60,000 nt of DNA from Owenia fusiformis. Lineage: Eukaryota; Annelida; Polychaeta; Sabellida; Oweniidae. The translations under genes and the position numbers were made by a program. The notes below the pieces were generated by a model that saw nothing but the letters and a program-made list of their open reading frames with translations, was not told where the DNA came from and searched no databases. The first letter of the stretch is position 1. Each line of letters begins with the position of its first letter. The stretch is taken from contig CAIIXF020000008.1 of the NCBI GenBank assembly GCA_903813345.2, forward strand, positions 11,809,278 to 11,869,277, read 5' to 3'. Below, in pieces: positions 12,201 to 27,200 of this stretch.

Positions 12201-15200
12201 TCATGTTATACCCCGTCTCTGAGTGACACCTATTCTGGATCATACGTTAAAATTAGAATATTTGTCCCAGCTGACACCATTCTTCATTTTTAAAGATTCA
12301 AGAATTTAAACTTGTTGCTGAGAATCAATAAGTTCATTGCTCTAATTACATAAAGTTGGCAGTACTAATTCGGGCTAGATACCATTTTATAGTTAATTCA
12401 GAGATAATAAATGAAAGACACTTTATTTCACAGGCCCAGGAAGAAGATTTAAATCCCCCCATTCACTGTTAACTCTAAAAAAAATTCTTGATTCATCAAA
12501 TATCTTCATAAATTTGGATAATGTTAAACTCTATTGGTGTGCAAATAGATGATCTTGTTCACATGTAGATTGTGACAAGATTTTTTCACATTTTTAAAAG
12601 GAAATTTTTGTCCTTGATAGTTAAATATGCTACACGATTTCGGTCTTTTAACAATGAACAGAATAAAATTTTCAGTCATATATTAAGCCAAAAATCATAG
12701 AATCTTGGTCTGTCTTTTTTCCTTAATTTTGTAGCCCTGATTCAGGAACATATGAAAGAAACTTTAGCTGTGTGTGGATGTGTATATAACTGTTGCGTTG
12801 TCATTACAGTGGTCCCGCGGATGATTTAATGCGCCAGTCTGGCACAATGTTGGAACATCCTGCAGCATCAACTTTCAGATCTCACATCATGAATGGAGAG
12901 TGGGAAAAGGTAATGTTTTAATACTATTAAACATAGTGAGACTTGATGCAAGACTTAGTTCCAAGGAGGACTGACTTCAAGCGTTCCAACTCGATATTCT
13001 GCCATATATGGAGATGTCGTGATTACAAAATTCAAATTTAAACATCCTTCATTTTGTTCACTTAAGAATTTAAATCATGAGTTTTGGTCTTATTTCCAAA
13101 CAAGAAAATCCAAAACACACAAGAAGTGATTGAGATATTGGTTTGAATCTTTTGGACTCTTGATTATGAATTTATTGTCAGTTATAATGTCAGAAAATAA
13201 CAACATTCTGAAATTTTCATCGTTGGAAAATATCGAGTTGCGTCCCTGGGAGCCAATCCTCCTTGAAATAGTTCTAATTATTTCAGGTTACAATTCTTGG
13301 TTGATGTTTTTGTTTCCACACAAAGGTGTTGCATTCTTGTCATCTTCATCCTCCTAAGCAGGTGTCCAGAAGCTGTACCTCCTTCTTTCCCCCTGCTATA
13401 ATCAATTTGGAAGGGCCTGTTAAAACTGAATCACATGATCTAATTATGCGCCGATGACATATACAATGCTGTCGCAATGTTGCGATAGTGAATCAAATTG
13501 CGAGTTCTTAATCGGGAAATACTAACTGCTTATCGCAGAGGGTAAAAAGAAAGAAGTATTCTGGATTTTGAAGCCCTGTGATCGGAGGATGGTCATCTTG
13601 TTCTGATGGCATGATACATGTGTCTGGGTTGGCAGGATGCCAAACAAATTTTGTCATGGATATTCCAAGGATCAGGAATCCGTTCAACTTGAAATTTTTA
13701 CAAATGCAAGGGCAGACTTTGCCAACATATGATAAGGTTTTTGGCATGTTGGGTAAATAACACAATATGAATTTTGCTCTTTACTATAAGATATTAATCA
13801 CTGTATGACTAATTCATTGTGTTTTGAGTCAATGAAAAATGATTTACACAATTTCCATTTCAGCTTGACATTAAGCTTTTTAGTTCTCAATGAAGAAAAT
13901 GGATTGTGACTGGGCATTTACCTATTATATGCTGTCATGAAAACTCTACCAACTTATCAATCATACATGAAAACATCAGTCGTGTTCCCAAGAAAACTAA
14001 AATGTCTGACTGTGTATATCAATAGAGTTAATAAGTCAATAGAGACAGCCATGGGTGTTCAAGTAAAACTTAAGTTTAATCTGTTTTTTATGTCGCCACC
14101 AGAAATCTTGACACATTGTTAGAGTCTCCAATTTTTCATGGATGTTGTCTGCAACAAATTGTGGCATCTGTAACAAATGGCAGGTGGTGATATTTTGCAT
14201 GTTAATGCCTTGTTATGAATTTTCTATGTAAATCTATTTTCATATCACTCTAGCCAAAAGTTCAAAGCTTCATTTAAAGTTCAATTCTATTATAGCATTA
14301 TGAGTTTATCAGTCTTGGCTTTGTATAATTTGGCAGGGTCCCAGCATTTTGACCTCACTCTATAGCGGTTTATTTCCATTAATCAATCTCTCACTTTACA
14401 TTTTCAACTACAATTTTTACATGTTCTGAAAATGGTCCACAGTCCACACCTGTTTTTTAAGTTTCTGAAAAAATTAGACTGTCCAGTTAACTTGTAACTT
14501 TTTTAATACGTCTTCTTATTTGCTCCTACTTAAGGCAAACACAATCTTTTTCTTTGAGTTTTAAATTGATTTAATACCTTAAAGTAGTTTAAGTTAAACT
14601 TAAATCTGTTTGAACTCTTTGACTTCTTTCATTTATACACATACATATTTTTTCAAAATGAAAAACTTAAATGAAACACCTTAAGTATCTATTTATTAGA
14701 ATTTGGTTTGAATCAATAAAAGTATTGTGTTTGCTCAATAGATGGCTTTAGTTTACAGTTGGACAAAACAGGTTGGCCACAATGAAAACAAATATTAATA
14801 CTGTATTGTACATTTAAAATTTAAATCATACATTTATTCTCTCTGTATGTTTTTTATAATGTAGTTTTCAACTATTATAATATAGGGGCTCGAAGTCTGT
14901 AACTCAAATCTTAAATTAATTTTATCTATACCAGGACTGAAAAAACAACTATAACTTGCACAATTAATAATAAACATGCTACTTGATTTACATCTAATTT
15001 CTAATCTGATTCATATGCTGTCATTTGAAAATCAATGTGACATATTATATCAATTTTTTGAAGAACTGCAGATGTTTTTTCATAGAATGCAGATGATGTT
15101 ATATTAACCGACCATACATTTATTGCATTTACATAGATAAAGTCCTTTATCAGTTAGTGATATTTGTTGATAAATATGTGGTTTAGGGTTAAACCTAACT

Positions 15201-18200
15201 AGGAAGTTCAAAGGACAAGGGCAGGCCTGTGTTTTTGATTCGTCCTTGGTATAAATAGAGAAGTGATTTTTACAAATACATAGAATAGAGTTACCCAAAA
15301 TTAGAATTACATTTTTTGGGGCCACTCTGTACTTGGAATGGTAAAATCGCAACTAATTTATATCTAAATCATGTTATGGTGGATATGACTTTGAAAAAGA
15401 AAACTCTCAAAGTCTAGAATGTATGTGTTCAATAGTACCGGTATATACATGTAGTGTCAACTTCAGTATTTCAAATACAGTGTACATATAAACATAATTA
15501 CAAATTCTAGCTATATTGGACATTTCTTATTACTCTTCACCTGGTACCAACAACAAATCATTGAGTTTCAGTAAATCCAACTGTGCCTTACATTAGGAAG
15601 GATGCATATGGTTACTAATTTACACAATTTGCCCTAAAAGCTTTCACCTGAATAATGTAAGGAATTAGAGGTTTGGGATTGAAATTATCTTTGTATTTTT
15701 AGCATTGGCTATAAGTTATTTTTCTACATAGACGACAATACATTAATTAGATCCAAAAGTCCAATTTACATTCTTCATTGAACTGAGCATATCTCTTGAG
15801 TAATGTATCGTCTAGTCATGCTAAAGATTAAGGGAAAGTCTGTCATTACATAAACTGATCTTTCATTTTTAGAGCTGTCTGCACTGTGAATTGATCTTTT
15901 TATGAAATAGTGAATTCTGTTAAAGTGACCATATGTGATTCAAATATTGATATATTTACTATACAAATAACACTTAATCAACTGAAATAATCTCACATCT
16001 CATCTTGCCATGCAGGATCGGAAACCGCTAGCCTATGTGAGATGTGGCGTAGCTCCTCTGCGAATAAAAACTGGATGGTATGAATGTTTGTCAGTCCCGG
16101 AAAGACTTTGTACTCTTTGTAATGTCAATGCCATAGAGGATGAACAGCAATTCCAGAAATGATTTGTTTTCAAATGTTGCAAATAAAATTCCAGGTTTTC
16201 AGGAATTTTCTGACAATGATAACTAAATTTAAGTGGAGAGGGGTGCAGGAGTATAACTAAGCTAAAATTTAATCAAACATTAAACTTGTGAGAGTTTCCC
16301 CTTTTTATCGCACTTTGAAAAAGTGCTATATTGTCGTCGTCTTGTGCTGTTGGGCGGGCGTGCGGTCGTGCGGGCGGGCGGGCGGGACATAAACCAAATC
16401 TTGTCATCAAATTTCCAGGATAACTGCTTACCTGTTCAACTTGAAATTTTTACAGATGCAAGAGCAGACTAGTACCAAGATCTGATTAGGTTAAGGGCAT
16501 GCTGGGTAAACTACGTGGCGGCCATTTTGAATTTTTCAACAAATCTTGTCATCAAAATTCCAGGAAAACCACTTATCCGTTCAACTTGAAATTTTTACAG
16601 ATGCAAGAGCAGACTATTGCCAAGATCTGATTAGATTTTGGGTATGCTGGCTGAATTACATGGTGGCCATTTTGAATTTTTCAATTTGGCGGCCATTTTG
16701 AATTTTTCAACTTGCTCCAAATTGACCAAATTTTTTTTTTAAAAACATCTACAAGTTCTCAGAAGTTCGAATCTGACCTTAGATTTTAGATTTGACCTTT
16801 CATTCACCTTCAGTGACCTTGAAAAGGTAAAAAAAATTGATTTTCTAAATTGATATTTTGGATTTAAATTTAGGTCAGCTTAATTACAAAACACCTACTG
16901 AGGTTTGAAAAAGTTAAATTTTCAAGGTCGAAGGTCAAGGTTATTAAACTAGGTCACAAATGATGTTATCCAAGTTTCTCAAAGTTTGAGACTACAAATC
17001 AATTCTTGTCATCAAAATTCCAAGAAAACCGCTAACCTGTTCAACTTGAAGTTTTTACACATGCAATAGCAGACTAGTGCCAAGATCTGAATAGGTTTAG
17101 GGCATGCTGGGTAAACTACGTGGCGGCCATTTTGAATTTTTCAACAAATCTTGTCATCAAAATTCCAGGAAAACCACTTATCCATTCAACTTGAAATTTT
17201 TACAGATGAAAGAGCAGACTATTGCCAAGATCTGATTAGGTTTTGGGCATGCTGGCTGAATTACATGGTGGCCATTTTGAATTTTTCAATTTGGCGGCCA
17301 TTTTGAATTTTTCAACTTGCTCCAAATTGACCAAATTTTTTTTTTAAAACATCTACAAGTTCTCAGAAGTTCAAATCTGACCTTAGATTTCAGATTTGAC
17401 CTTTCGTTGACCTTCAGTGACCTTGAACAGGTCAAAAATTTGATTTTCTAAATTGATATTTTGGATTTAAATTTAGGTCAGCTTAATTACAAAACACCTA
17501 CTGAGGTCTGAAAAAGTGAAATTTTCAAGGTCGAAGGTCATCAAATTAGGTCACAAACAATGTTATCTAAATTTTCCCAAAGTTCAAGACTACAAATAAA
17601 TTCTTGTCATCAAAATTGCAGGAAAACCGCTAACCTTGTCAACTTGAAATGTTTACAGATGCAAGAGCAGACTAGTGCCAAGGTCTGATTAGGTTTTGGC
17701 CTTGCTGGGTAAATTGCATGGTGGCCAGTTTGCTCTTCAAAGTGCGATATTTATCACTGTGTGTCTTGTTATTATCTCTTGGAAAACAACTGTTGAATAT
17801 CATATTCCATTTGTATCTCTCTATCCCATGGTGTATGGATAGTTCAGTGATAACATTGAATACAATTTGATACTAGACAGCTTTGAGACAAGGGAATAGA
17901 AACACACTGACATATGTGCCTTATATAAGAGTAATTTCTTCTCTTCATTTGCAAGCTTGGACTATTGTATCTTGTTCTATTGACATTTTTCTTTTTTAGC
18001 TGTTGAGTATTATGTGATGTCTCTTGTCTAATTATCCCATCGAACGAAGTTTGGAGGGATATAAGGAACACCTCCATCCGTCCGTACGGGCAATAACTCA
18101 AATACCGTTGGCCCGATTTTGTTCATATTTTGTGCACATATACCCTATGGGGGTAGAAGTTCTGCTCAAAAGCCGATTTTCAAAATGGTCGCTCATTTAA

Positions 18201-21200
18201 AAATGGTGGCCATTTTAGTCCCGATTTTACAGTAATTTAGGTGCAATATGTAAAACTAATAGAAATATGTTTTAAATGTAAAAACATTATATAAATATAT
18301 ATATATAAATGTAGATATTAAAGAAGCACATGGTAGCCATCTTGAAAAATGGCGGCCTTTACTCACAATTTTTGCTGTAACTCGAAAAGTAGTGGAGCAA
18401 TTTTGTTCATATTTGATATGTGAATACTATAAGCATGGCACAATGTCTAATGACACTTTTGGTTGAAGGCTGCCATTTTAACGGATTTTACTATAACTCG
18501 AAAAGTGATGGAGTGATTTTGTCCATATTTGGTATGTGAATACTTTGAGCATGCCACTTTTGATAGAAGGTGGCCATTTTGAAAAATGGCTGCCATTTTT
18601 GCTATATACTTTGTTTGTAAAAATGCCAGCCATGGCTGTTCAATGGGATTTGCTACGCTTTGGCGTTGCTGTTGTCTAGTTTGTTATGTCACTACCACAA
18701 GTGGTGAAATATTGTTATTCTCTCCAACTTTTTGTGGATGGTGTTTGATGGTTGATGTTCAGCGGTCTGTATTTGGCATCCGTAACAAATGGCTGGTGGT
18801 GACATTTTGCATATTAATGGCTTGTTATTAATTTAAAATGTTGTGGCTCATTATAAGGTTATGTAGTTTAACATGCTCTGCCCACATCTGATCCAAAAAT
18901 ACTTCAAAGTTGAACCTTTGTTACAAACCTTTATTTCTGTAAATATTTGTTTTTTGAAAAATGCTTGGATACCATGATACATGACCATGAAAATTCTTTA
19001 ATTGCATGCTATTGGGATCCAGGAATTAAAAAAATGTTGGGTAATTTAGTGCCCATTTATTGAACACATTCTACAAAATCTGATTTCAGGCTGACAGTGG
19101 TCTGAATGAGCTAAAGTCACTTGTAGAGTGCAGTAGAGGAACTATAAAGATGCGGTTCCTGCTGCTGGAACAGAAGTACCTGGAATACTTGGAAGATGGG
19201 AGAGTACTGGAGGCATTGAATTGTCTCCGTAATGAACTCACCCCTCTCAAGTTTAACACACAGAGAGTCCATGAACTCAGCACGTAAGTTGATGCCTTAA
19301 GCTCTCAGATTTTTTTTCATTTCAAATTCAAAGCATTAAATTATCATAATAATTGTTCTTTGAATATATGATCTTGGTTGCAGAAATGATCAATAATATA
19401 ATCCAGAAAATTTGTACATTCCCAGTGGAAATAAGACAGTACAGTGTATGTACAAAATTTGCATTCCAGATTTTACACTTTTGATCAAACAATTAATGTT
19501 GTTATTGCATTTCTGTTGCAGTTATATGATGTGCAGTAACCCGGAGGACCTGCGTGAAATGGCAAATTGGAGTGGCAAGGGTCAATCTTCTAGGAGAAAA
19601 TTAATCGAAAAGCTACAATGTAAGTATATTCATGATAAAGTTGTAGACGGGGAGAGTATGGAATGTTAATCCTTGATAATTGATAAGAGAAGTGGCCCTT
19701 CTATAATACAAATATCTCAAAATTCTGCAATCAAAAGCAGAAAACTTGTGAATATTATGAAATACAGAAAACTAATATAGTTTCAACCAACATATACTTT
19801 AAGACAGAAGTGTTTTGAATAAATGTTGTTCGGTAATATGCTTATGATATCATATTCATTAAACTAGTCAATTATTACACTGACTTTGCAGTAAAAAAAC
19901 TATACTAAGTACCTTTTGTTATAAAAGCAACAGATATTGAGCATTTATTATTTCATTTCCAGCATTTCTTCCGCCTTCTGTCATGCTCCCTCCACGCCGT
20001 CTGCTCACACTGCTAAATCAAGCCATAGATCTTCAGAAGGACCGATGTCCGTACCATAACACACAATATGACAATAATCTTGATGCTGTGTCCCTGCTCA
20101 TGGACCATATATGTAGCAGGTACTAAATCATAAAGCTTTATATTGAAAAATACCATCTCAGATCATTACAAAGAAATTTCTTGGGCTATGCCACATGTTA
20201 TATTCAAGCAACTAGGGTCTGAACAACACATAATTTATCATTTTTACAAACAAGACTAAATGTTTGTCTTATTTCACTTCTACTTAAAATACCACTGTTC
20301 AGCTTAAATTTTTATCTCTGACCACCTTTTCTGACTGTTTCTCTGAAAATTATCTCTAGTCTATATTTTAACTAGATCTAAAACATGATGCTTTGAAAAA
20401 TTAAATCGAGATTTAAGAAATATTTCATAAAAATAAATCATGTTTGCAGGGAGGACTTCCCTTGTACCACAACACAAGTGCTCAATGATCACTGTGACGA
20501 GGTGTGGTTCTGTCGCTTCTCACCAGATGGCACCAAACTTGCTACTGGGTCAAAAGATGGGACACTCATTATCTGGGACGTTGACCAGGTAGAGTTCACT
20601 ATAAAATTTATCATATTTTCTATCCAATAAAGAATTATACTTTGGGAAAACCCTTTAGTTACAATGTTATTCCAACATCCCCACAAATTCGCCTCTATCT
20701 GAAAAATGATCAAATTCTGGTCATTACACATAATGTAAGAACCTCAAATTATAGAACTCGTAGCCTATACTTTTGCACATTTTAGGATTGAAGAGTTTTG
20801 TGAAAACATTCACCCTTATTAGCAGTATTGCTATTTGGTATAAATAATTCATCTTTATTTTAAAAGTATATGGTAGATTATATCTTCTTAACAATTATGA
20901 CACTCTATTTTCACAGAACACATACAACTTGAAGCTCAGACGAACATTTGAAGGCCATAACTATGGGGTGTCTTACATAGCATGGAGTCCTGACAATATT
21001 TATATAGTGGCATGTGGTCCTGATGACTGCTCAGAGCTCTGGATATGGAATGTAGAGGTACAATTTGAGATTTTAGGATATACAAGTGATATGTATACAA
21101 ACGAAAACCTAGAGTGGAATAATTTGAACCATTTAAAGTCGAAGATCAGTTCTATTTTGGAAGAAAAGAAACCTATTTGTGGTTTAGGAAACTTAGAACT

Positions 21201-24200
21201 AGTTTCATTTTGAGATCTGCAACAGATTCATTACTGGTATGTAGGATGCTCACACCAAATGCATAAGCCCTATATTGGTTTGATTTTAGGTTTAAGAAAC
21301 TTGGAGACAATTTGAAGATTTATAAAACCTATATCTTGGAAAATTTAAGAAATATAGAATATTTATTTTGAGATTTTGCATCATTTATATTTTCCAACGG
21401 GAATCTTGAATTTACACTGGGGACCCTAGAGTCAGAATGAGCCAATCACAGTATTTTTAAAAAAAACATTGATCTTGGAAAATTATGGAAATATAGAATC
21501 TTTTATTTTGAGATTTTGTGTCATTTATATTTTCCACCTGTTATCTTGAATTCAGACTGGGGACCTTAGAGCCAAAATGAGCCAATCACAAGAAGATAGT
21601 CTTACATGTGCAGCCTTTCATTATGACGGCAAGAAATTCATAACAGGTGGCACTAGAGGTCAATTTTATCAGTGTGTAAGTATCAGTATATTTCAGTATA
21701 CACAGTTTAATATAAGCTATAGAGAGGCTAACTTGAACTGATTAATTTTACAGGAAAACCTATCTAATGTGAATTCTTTTTAATGTATAACATGTCTGCT
21801 CATTTAAACGATAAAAATAAATGAGGTAAAATTTATTTTAAAGATATTTAGAAATGAGCATGCATTTAATTGCATTACATTATTTGATGGAGAAAGTAAA
21901 ATATTATTGTATTTTCAAAAGAGCCTCTCGACAAGGGCTCTACTATAATGTATGGAGTGCCATGGCATTTTGCAGGATCTAGACGGTAATATTTTAGACT
22001 CGTGGGAAGGTGTACGAGTCCATTCAGTGCAATACCATTGTGATAGGAAAACCATCCTGGCGTCAGATACACACCACCGTATACGTCGCTACAACTTTGA
22101 GGAACTTACTGAGCAAGCGTTGTAAGTATGGGTGGGTGGGGACAGGGTAGGGGGTGAAAGCAGGGGAAGGGGCACTGGGACTCCTAGTCTTCTTTACTGG
22201 ACAGTGTGCTATCTACTGGGTTGTATGTGTCATGTGGATAATACATCATGCTTGTCATGTTTCAAAATACATATTGGAATAAACAATGGTGTGATCATCA
22301 TGAAGATTATGCACATGATGTAGTGGACACTCATTACTGTACAGGAATGCCAGAAATCTGTCAACTCGTTCACATTTGAGATCAAAAGTGATGTATTAAC
22401 CTCATAGATATGACCTGAGTAGTCTCCACTGTATGTATAGATAGACTAGGAAAGAACTGCCCCTGGGTAATAGGAAAGGTCAGTAGGTGTATGTTATAAC
22501 CAGATCTTTACTTCTAGGACTTAGATGGTAATGTATTAGAATCGTGGGAAGGAATCAGAGTACAGTGTCTACAGTGTTTACCTGACAAGCGTGTCCTGGC
22601 AGCAGACTCTCGAAAGAGAGTGCGAGCCTATTGCTTTAATGATATGTCAGATCAAAATATGTGAGTATAGGTACATCCTTCAGGTGACGTCAAAATCAAA
22701 GTTTAGCTCATGTTGAATGTACAGCATTTTCATATGATGCATATGTGTGCAGTCGTTACTTATAATTTGATCTAATATGTTCAGATGTATTCACAAGTTC
22801 ATTTTTTCATTCCGTATGCCAATTCTACCCATGTACTGATAATGTTTTATATTTTTGTTTGGATTTGGAGGAAATGTAATATTTTGGACTTCTAAATTTT
22901 GAATTGGCCAAATGTTATTATTTTTGAAGAAAAATGAACATGTGCAAAATATGGGTCATATGAAATGCTGTATGTTTAGTCGATTCAGGCTAAATGCTGG
23001 TTTGTGATTTCCACAAGGTCAAGGCACACCACATTCATAAGGCTTGGACTGCGCTAATTGAGTGCCAGTCTCTTCCTAGGCACTGCTAAGTATCTAACCA
23101 TAACATCACCAATTTACACCATTCTCAGGACAAGTGGTCAGAGTTGCTAGTGCCATGGGTTATATGATACAAGGGGGCAAGGCGGTCATGTTTAAAATGC
23201 CTTTCTACGGGGGGGGGGAGGTCAGTATATACCTTCAGATAAGTTGGACTTGATATGGATTTATGTACCAGAGAATATATCCATCTGTTCCATATATCCA
23301 TGTATATCATATCCATATATGGAACAAATTATCCTTGCATTCATGGAGAACTGGGGATGAGATCAGCATGGCTGACCAGGGGCAGTAATTTTAAAGGTTT
23401 CAACTGTATTCACCGTGTGTATCTTAGAAATTCATTTTACAATGAGCCAATGTTTATATATTTCCATGAGTATTATGTTTTGATTTCATGTCGTTGACCA
23501 CATGTCCTATCTACACACTAACATAAGTCATACATATTATTGAATGCATATAGTCCATACGAGTTTTCTCTTTTTTTTGCTTTTTGAACTGCTCACTATT
23601 TATTCTTTTTTGAATGAATTTTAAGCATTTTATCAGAGGTATAATAATTGCCTTTTGGTAAATTATGCCACCATTGCTTGATTTTTAAGTGCTCATGTAT
23701 GAATATTATGATATGTATTTTATTTTTATAGATGAAATGCTATATTGTATCATTACATTACTCTGAATCAACAATAACGGGTTTTAATTGCTTAGAATTA
23801 TGCATCATCTTTTCACGATCACTAACACATTCTTCTAATCAAATCCCCCAAATACCCCCCAGTCTTTCTATTGTATCTTACTCCAGTTACCACATCCAAT
23901 AGCAAATTCTTTTACACCTTGTAAAATGGAGTTGGAGAGATTGACACTCGAGTCAGATGTCTACCAGAACAGGATGACATCGTACTACTGTAGTATTAAT
24001 GTATTAACTTATTTGATTGTGTCCTTATTGATGAGGTTGGTTCAAATATAAATGTATGTAGATTCCTACCTGTTAATTAGTGTGTGAGCAATACATTGCC
24101 AGGTTTGGTTTCATTTTACGAATATGTTTGTAACTTGAACATCTTTTTAGATTGGAACTTACACTGGCCAGTTCTAAAACATTCCAACAATGGCGGATCT

Positions 24201-27200
24201 TAACATAATTTGTATAATGCATAGTGGTCTCCCCAAAACTTGAGCAACTTGGGCTGCATTCTTTTGAAAATTCTCAAATACTTGTCACATTTTTGAAACA
24301 CCCTTGGGACCACAAAAAAGCGTCCCCCTTGCGATATGTTCCACTTACATGGAGTCAACGGGTCGCAGGACATTTCAAAACCAATTCCACTTGTGAGATG
24401 TTCCACTAATACAGAGGTGTATCACTGTATCAGGATATTTTAAGATATATTTTGGCCAAAGTAGGTTGAATTAGGATTAAGCACCCCATTGAGAAAAATC
24501 CCTGGAGAGATCACTGTTTTAGTTGTACCAAGTTCTAACAATCAGAAATTAAATAATTAACTGCACATCTCACCAGATCTTATGTAAAAATGACTAAACA
24601 AATAAATGTTTTGTACTGCAACTGCATAGCATCTCTTTTCTCTGTTATTGACAATGTTTGCTCTTTTTAATTTAAAACTTATTATGAAGCCTGATTTAGA
24701 ATTTTCGGCAACTAAAATCTTCACACAAACAGAATTTCTTAGATTTGCCAAGACATTAAGTTTTTTATGAAAAGAAGGGATGATATATGCTTTAAGTTTC
24801 CAACTTTTTTGGTGAATGTTCGGCAGTTGGTGTTTGTAACAGCGTTCGTTGGTCATTGTCTGTAACAAATGGCAGGTTGTGAAATTTTGCATGTTAATGC
24901 CTTGTTCAGTGTTTTCACTACTGCAATGAGATATGATGCATACAGGTATTGATGAGGTGTTGTTATTAATTTGTTTCAGACTCTCTGAGGATCAGCCAAT
25001 AATGTCATTCACAACCAATGATACTGGCCGTTTAGCCCTCCTTAATGTAGCCACCCAGGTAGGTCACATGTTTACGATGAGAAAACTGTTATGTGGTGAC
25101 ACTTGTAACATTAACTAAATGACTGTATTGCCACTGACTTGACTTTTTAAAAAAATTGTGAATGTTATGGAATGTATTGTACTGAGAATATCTGATATAG
25201 TAGTTCGTAAGACTAAAAAGAAAAAAATTGAATCATTTCCACAGATATTTCAGATGTGTTAACTGTTAGGATATTAACAAGCATACTGCGGGTATGGTTT
25301 TGCATGATCTGACCAAGATCTACCAGTCTGACATTTTTGAAAAAATGAAGATTCTACTGATATATGTCAATTTTTATATTTCAGGGTGTCCATTTATGGG
25401 ACCTAAAGGATAAAATATTGTTGCGTAAATTCCAAGGTTTAACCCAGGGCTTCTATACAATACATTCTTGCTTTGGGGGACTCAATCAAGACTTCATAGC
25501 AAGTGGCAGTGAAGGTGAGTTTTTTCTTAATCATTATGTTGTAAACAGACCAGACAGCTTGAAGTTGTTGAGATAAATTGATAATATACGATGATCCAAG
25601 TTTACATCAGATCTTGTGGTAGTTGTGAAACTCACATGGAAAATCCACTGGAGTTAACATGCCCATTAAGTTTTTACTCAAAACTTCTAGTTAAGTTCAA
25701 AGTTGTGGAGTTGTTATATATATACAGTATATACATATATCTCTTATTGACTCTCTGATGCCATTATAATGACATATTAATCACTCCAGTTATAACTGAC
25801 CTACTGAGTGATCTATAAGCCCACCACTCACAAGTAGATGCATATGAAATGTTTTCTAAAAATCTAGATGATTAACTCATGTAGTATGAGATTTGCAACA
25901 TGTACTGTTCAGTACACATAAATTTATTTTGTAGACCAAAAAGTTTATATATGGCACAATAAACGTGAAGAGGCAGTTGCCGTACTTGAAGGGCATACAC
26001 GCACTGTTAATTGTGTCCACTGGAACCCAAAAATTCCCAGCATGCTTGCTAGTACATCAGATGATGGTACAGTCAGGATCTGGGGCCCAAATTTTAGTAG
26101 CCATTCATTAAGTAAGTGTTGATGGTATTCTTTGTATTTTCATTGTTAACCCTTTGATTTGTATGAGCCATGGAGTTTTCTTTTATGGAATGCATCACTA
26201 CGAAATTTCCAATTTCAAAAAATTCAATTTTTGTGTCTGTTCTTGACAACCACACTAAAATTTGTATGAAGGACATCCACTTTATAGTAATACGCCTCTA
26301 TTACATTCATATTTCAGTGTGAACTATTTCTCTCTGAAATTCCTACTGACTCCTAGTTAGGAAAACCTTAAGGTACAGGGTGTCCCAGAAGTAATGATAA
26401 TTATGCTCTTAAATTTTTATTTGACAAGGAAACAATATGAAATTCATATAAATTAAAGTTTAAGATATAAGCTTCATTTTGCTGTATTACATTTATGAAT
26501 TTATACAAAAATATTCCATGTATAGTTGCCATAGCAACATGTATGCGCGTTCTGCGGAGCAGTTTCCGTATATTATAAATGTTCAAACTTAGTTTAGAAA
26601 AGCAGTTATTCTGTGATAATGTTTCAAGCTTTTAAATCATTGTTATGGTAATTGTATACAGTTGCATGATGTCATAGTGGTTTAATATTATGTAATTTAT
26701 CTCATTGTGACAGGATTATCACTTTAATCTGATATTATGACATCACATGATGATGTCATATAGGGTTTCACAAAAGGAACACAACCTAGAAATTTCCAGG
26801 GAGGTGTACATTATGCCACCAACGTTGAGCAAAGATGAAAAATTAGGGCAGAGAGCAGTCATAAAATTCCTTCAGAAGACAGGGGGTAAACCCAGTGACA
26901 CTATAAAGGAGTTTAAACAAGCATATGGTGAGAGAAGACTGTCCAACCCCACTGTGTATAGGTGGCATAAACACGAGAGCGAGGCACAATTGCGCTGCTC
27001 GGTTCAGTTGGCTCTGCAGGATATGTCCAACAGTGGTTTTGATCATGTCTTCCAATCCTGGCTGGAAAGGCACAGACAAATTGTCTCCAGCAAAGGACAG
27101 TATGTGGATAAGTGAATCAACAATGTACAATGCTCTTAAGGAATATCAGGAATGAAGTAGCAGCATTACAGTAGTGATGTGAACAGCAGGGAAACATATG

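Noticed and set aside
20929-21213. ORF running past the WDR26 exon end at 21057
   Set aside because: The part after the donor GTACAA is intron read-through; homology to WDR26 stops exactly at the donor.
21976-22660. Both blade-4 exons included in one mRNA, giving an eight-bladed propeller
   Set aside because: The phase does not allow it: exon a ends in phase 2 and exon b starts in phase 0, so a TAG stop follows after two codons.
26747-27115. Possible small host gene of 122 codons
   Set aside because: It lies wholly inside perfect mariner-type ends and resembles the transposase DNA-binding part, so it was kept as part of the element.
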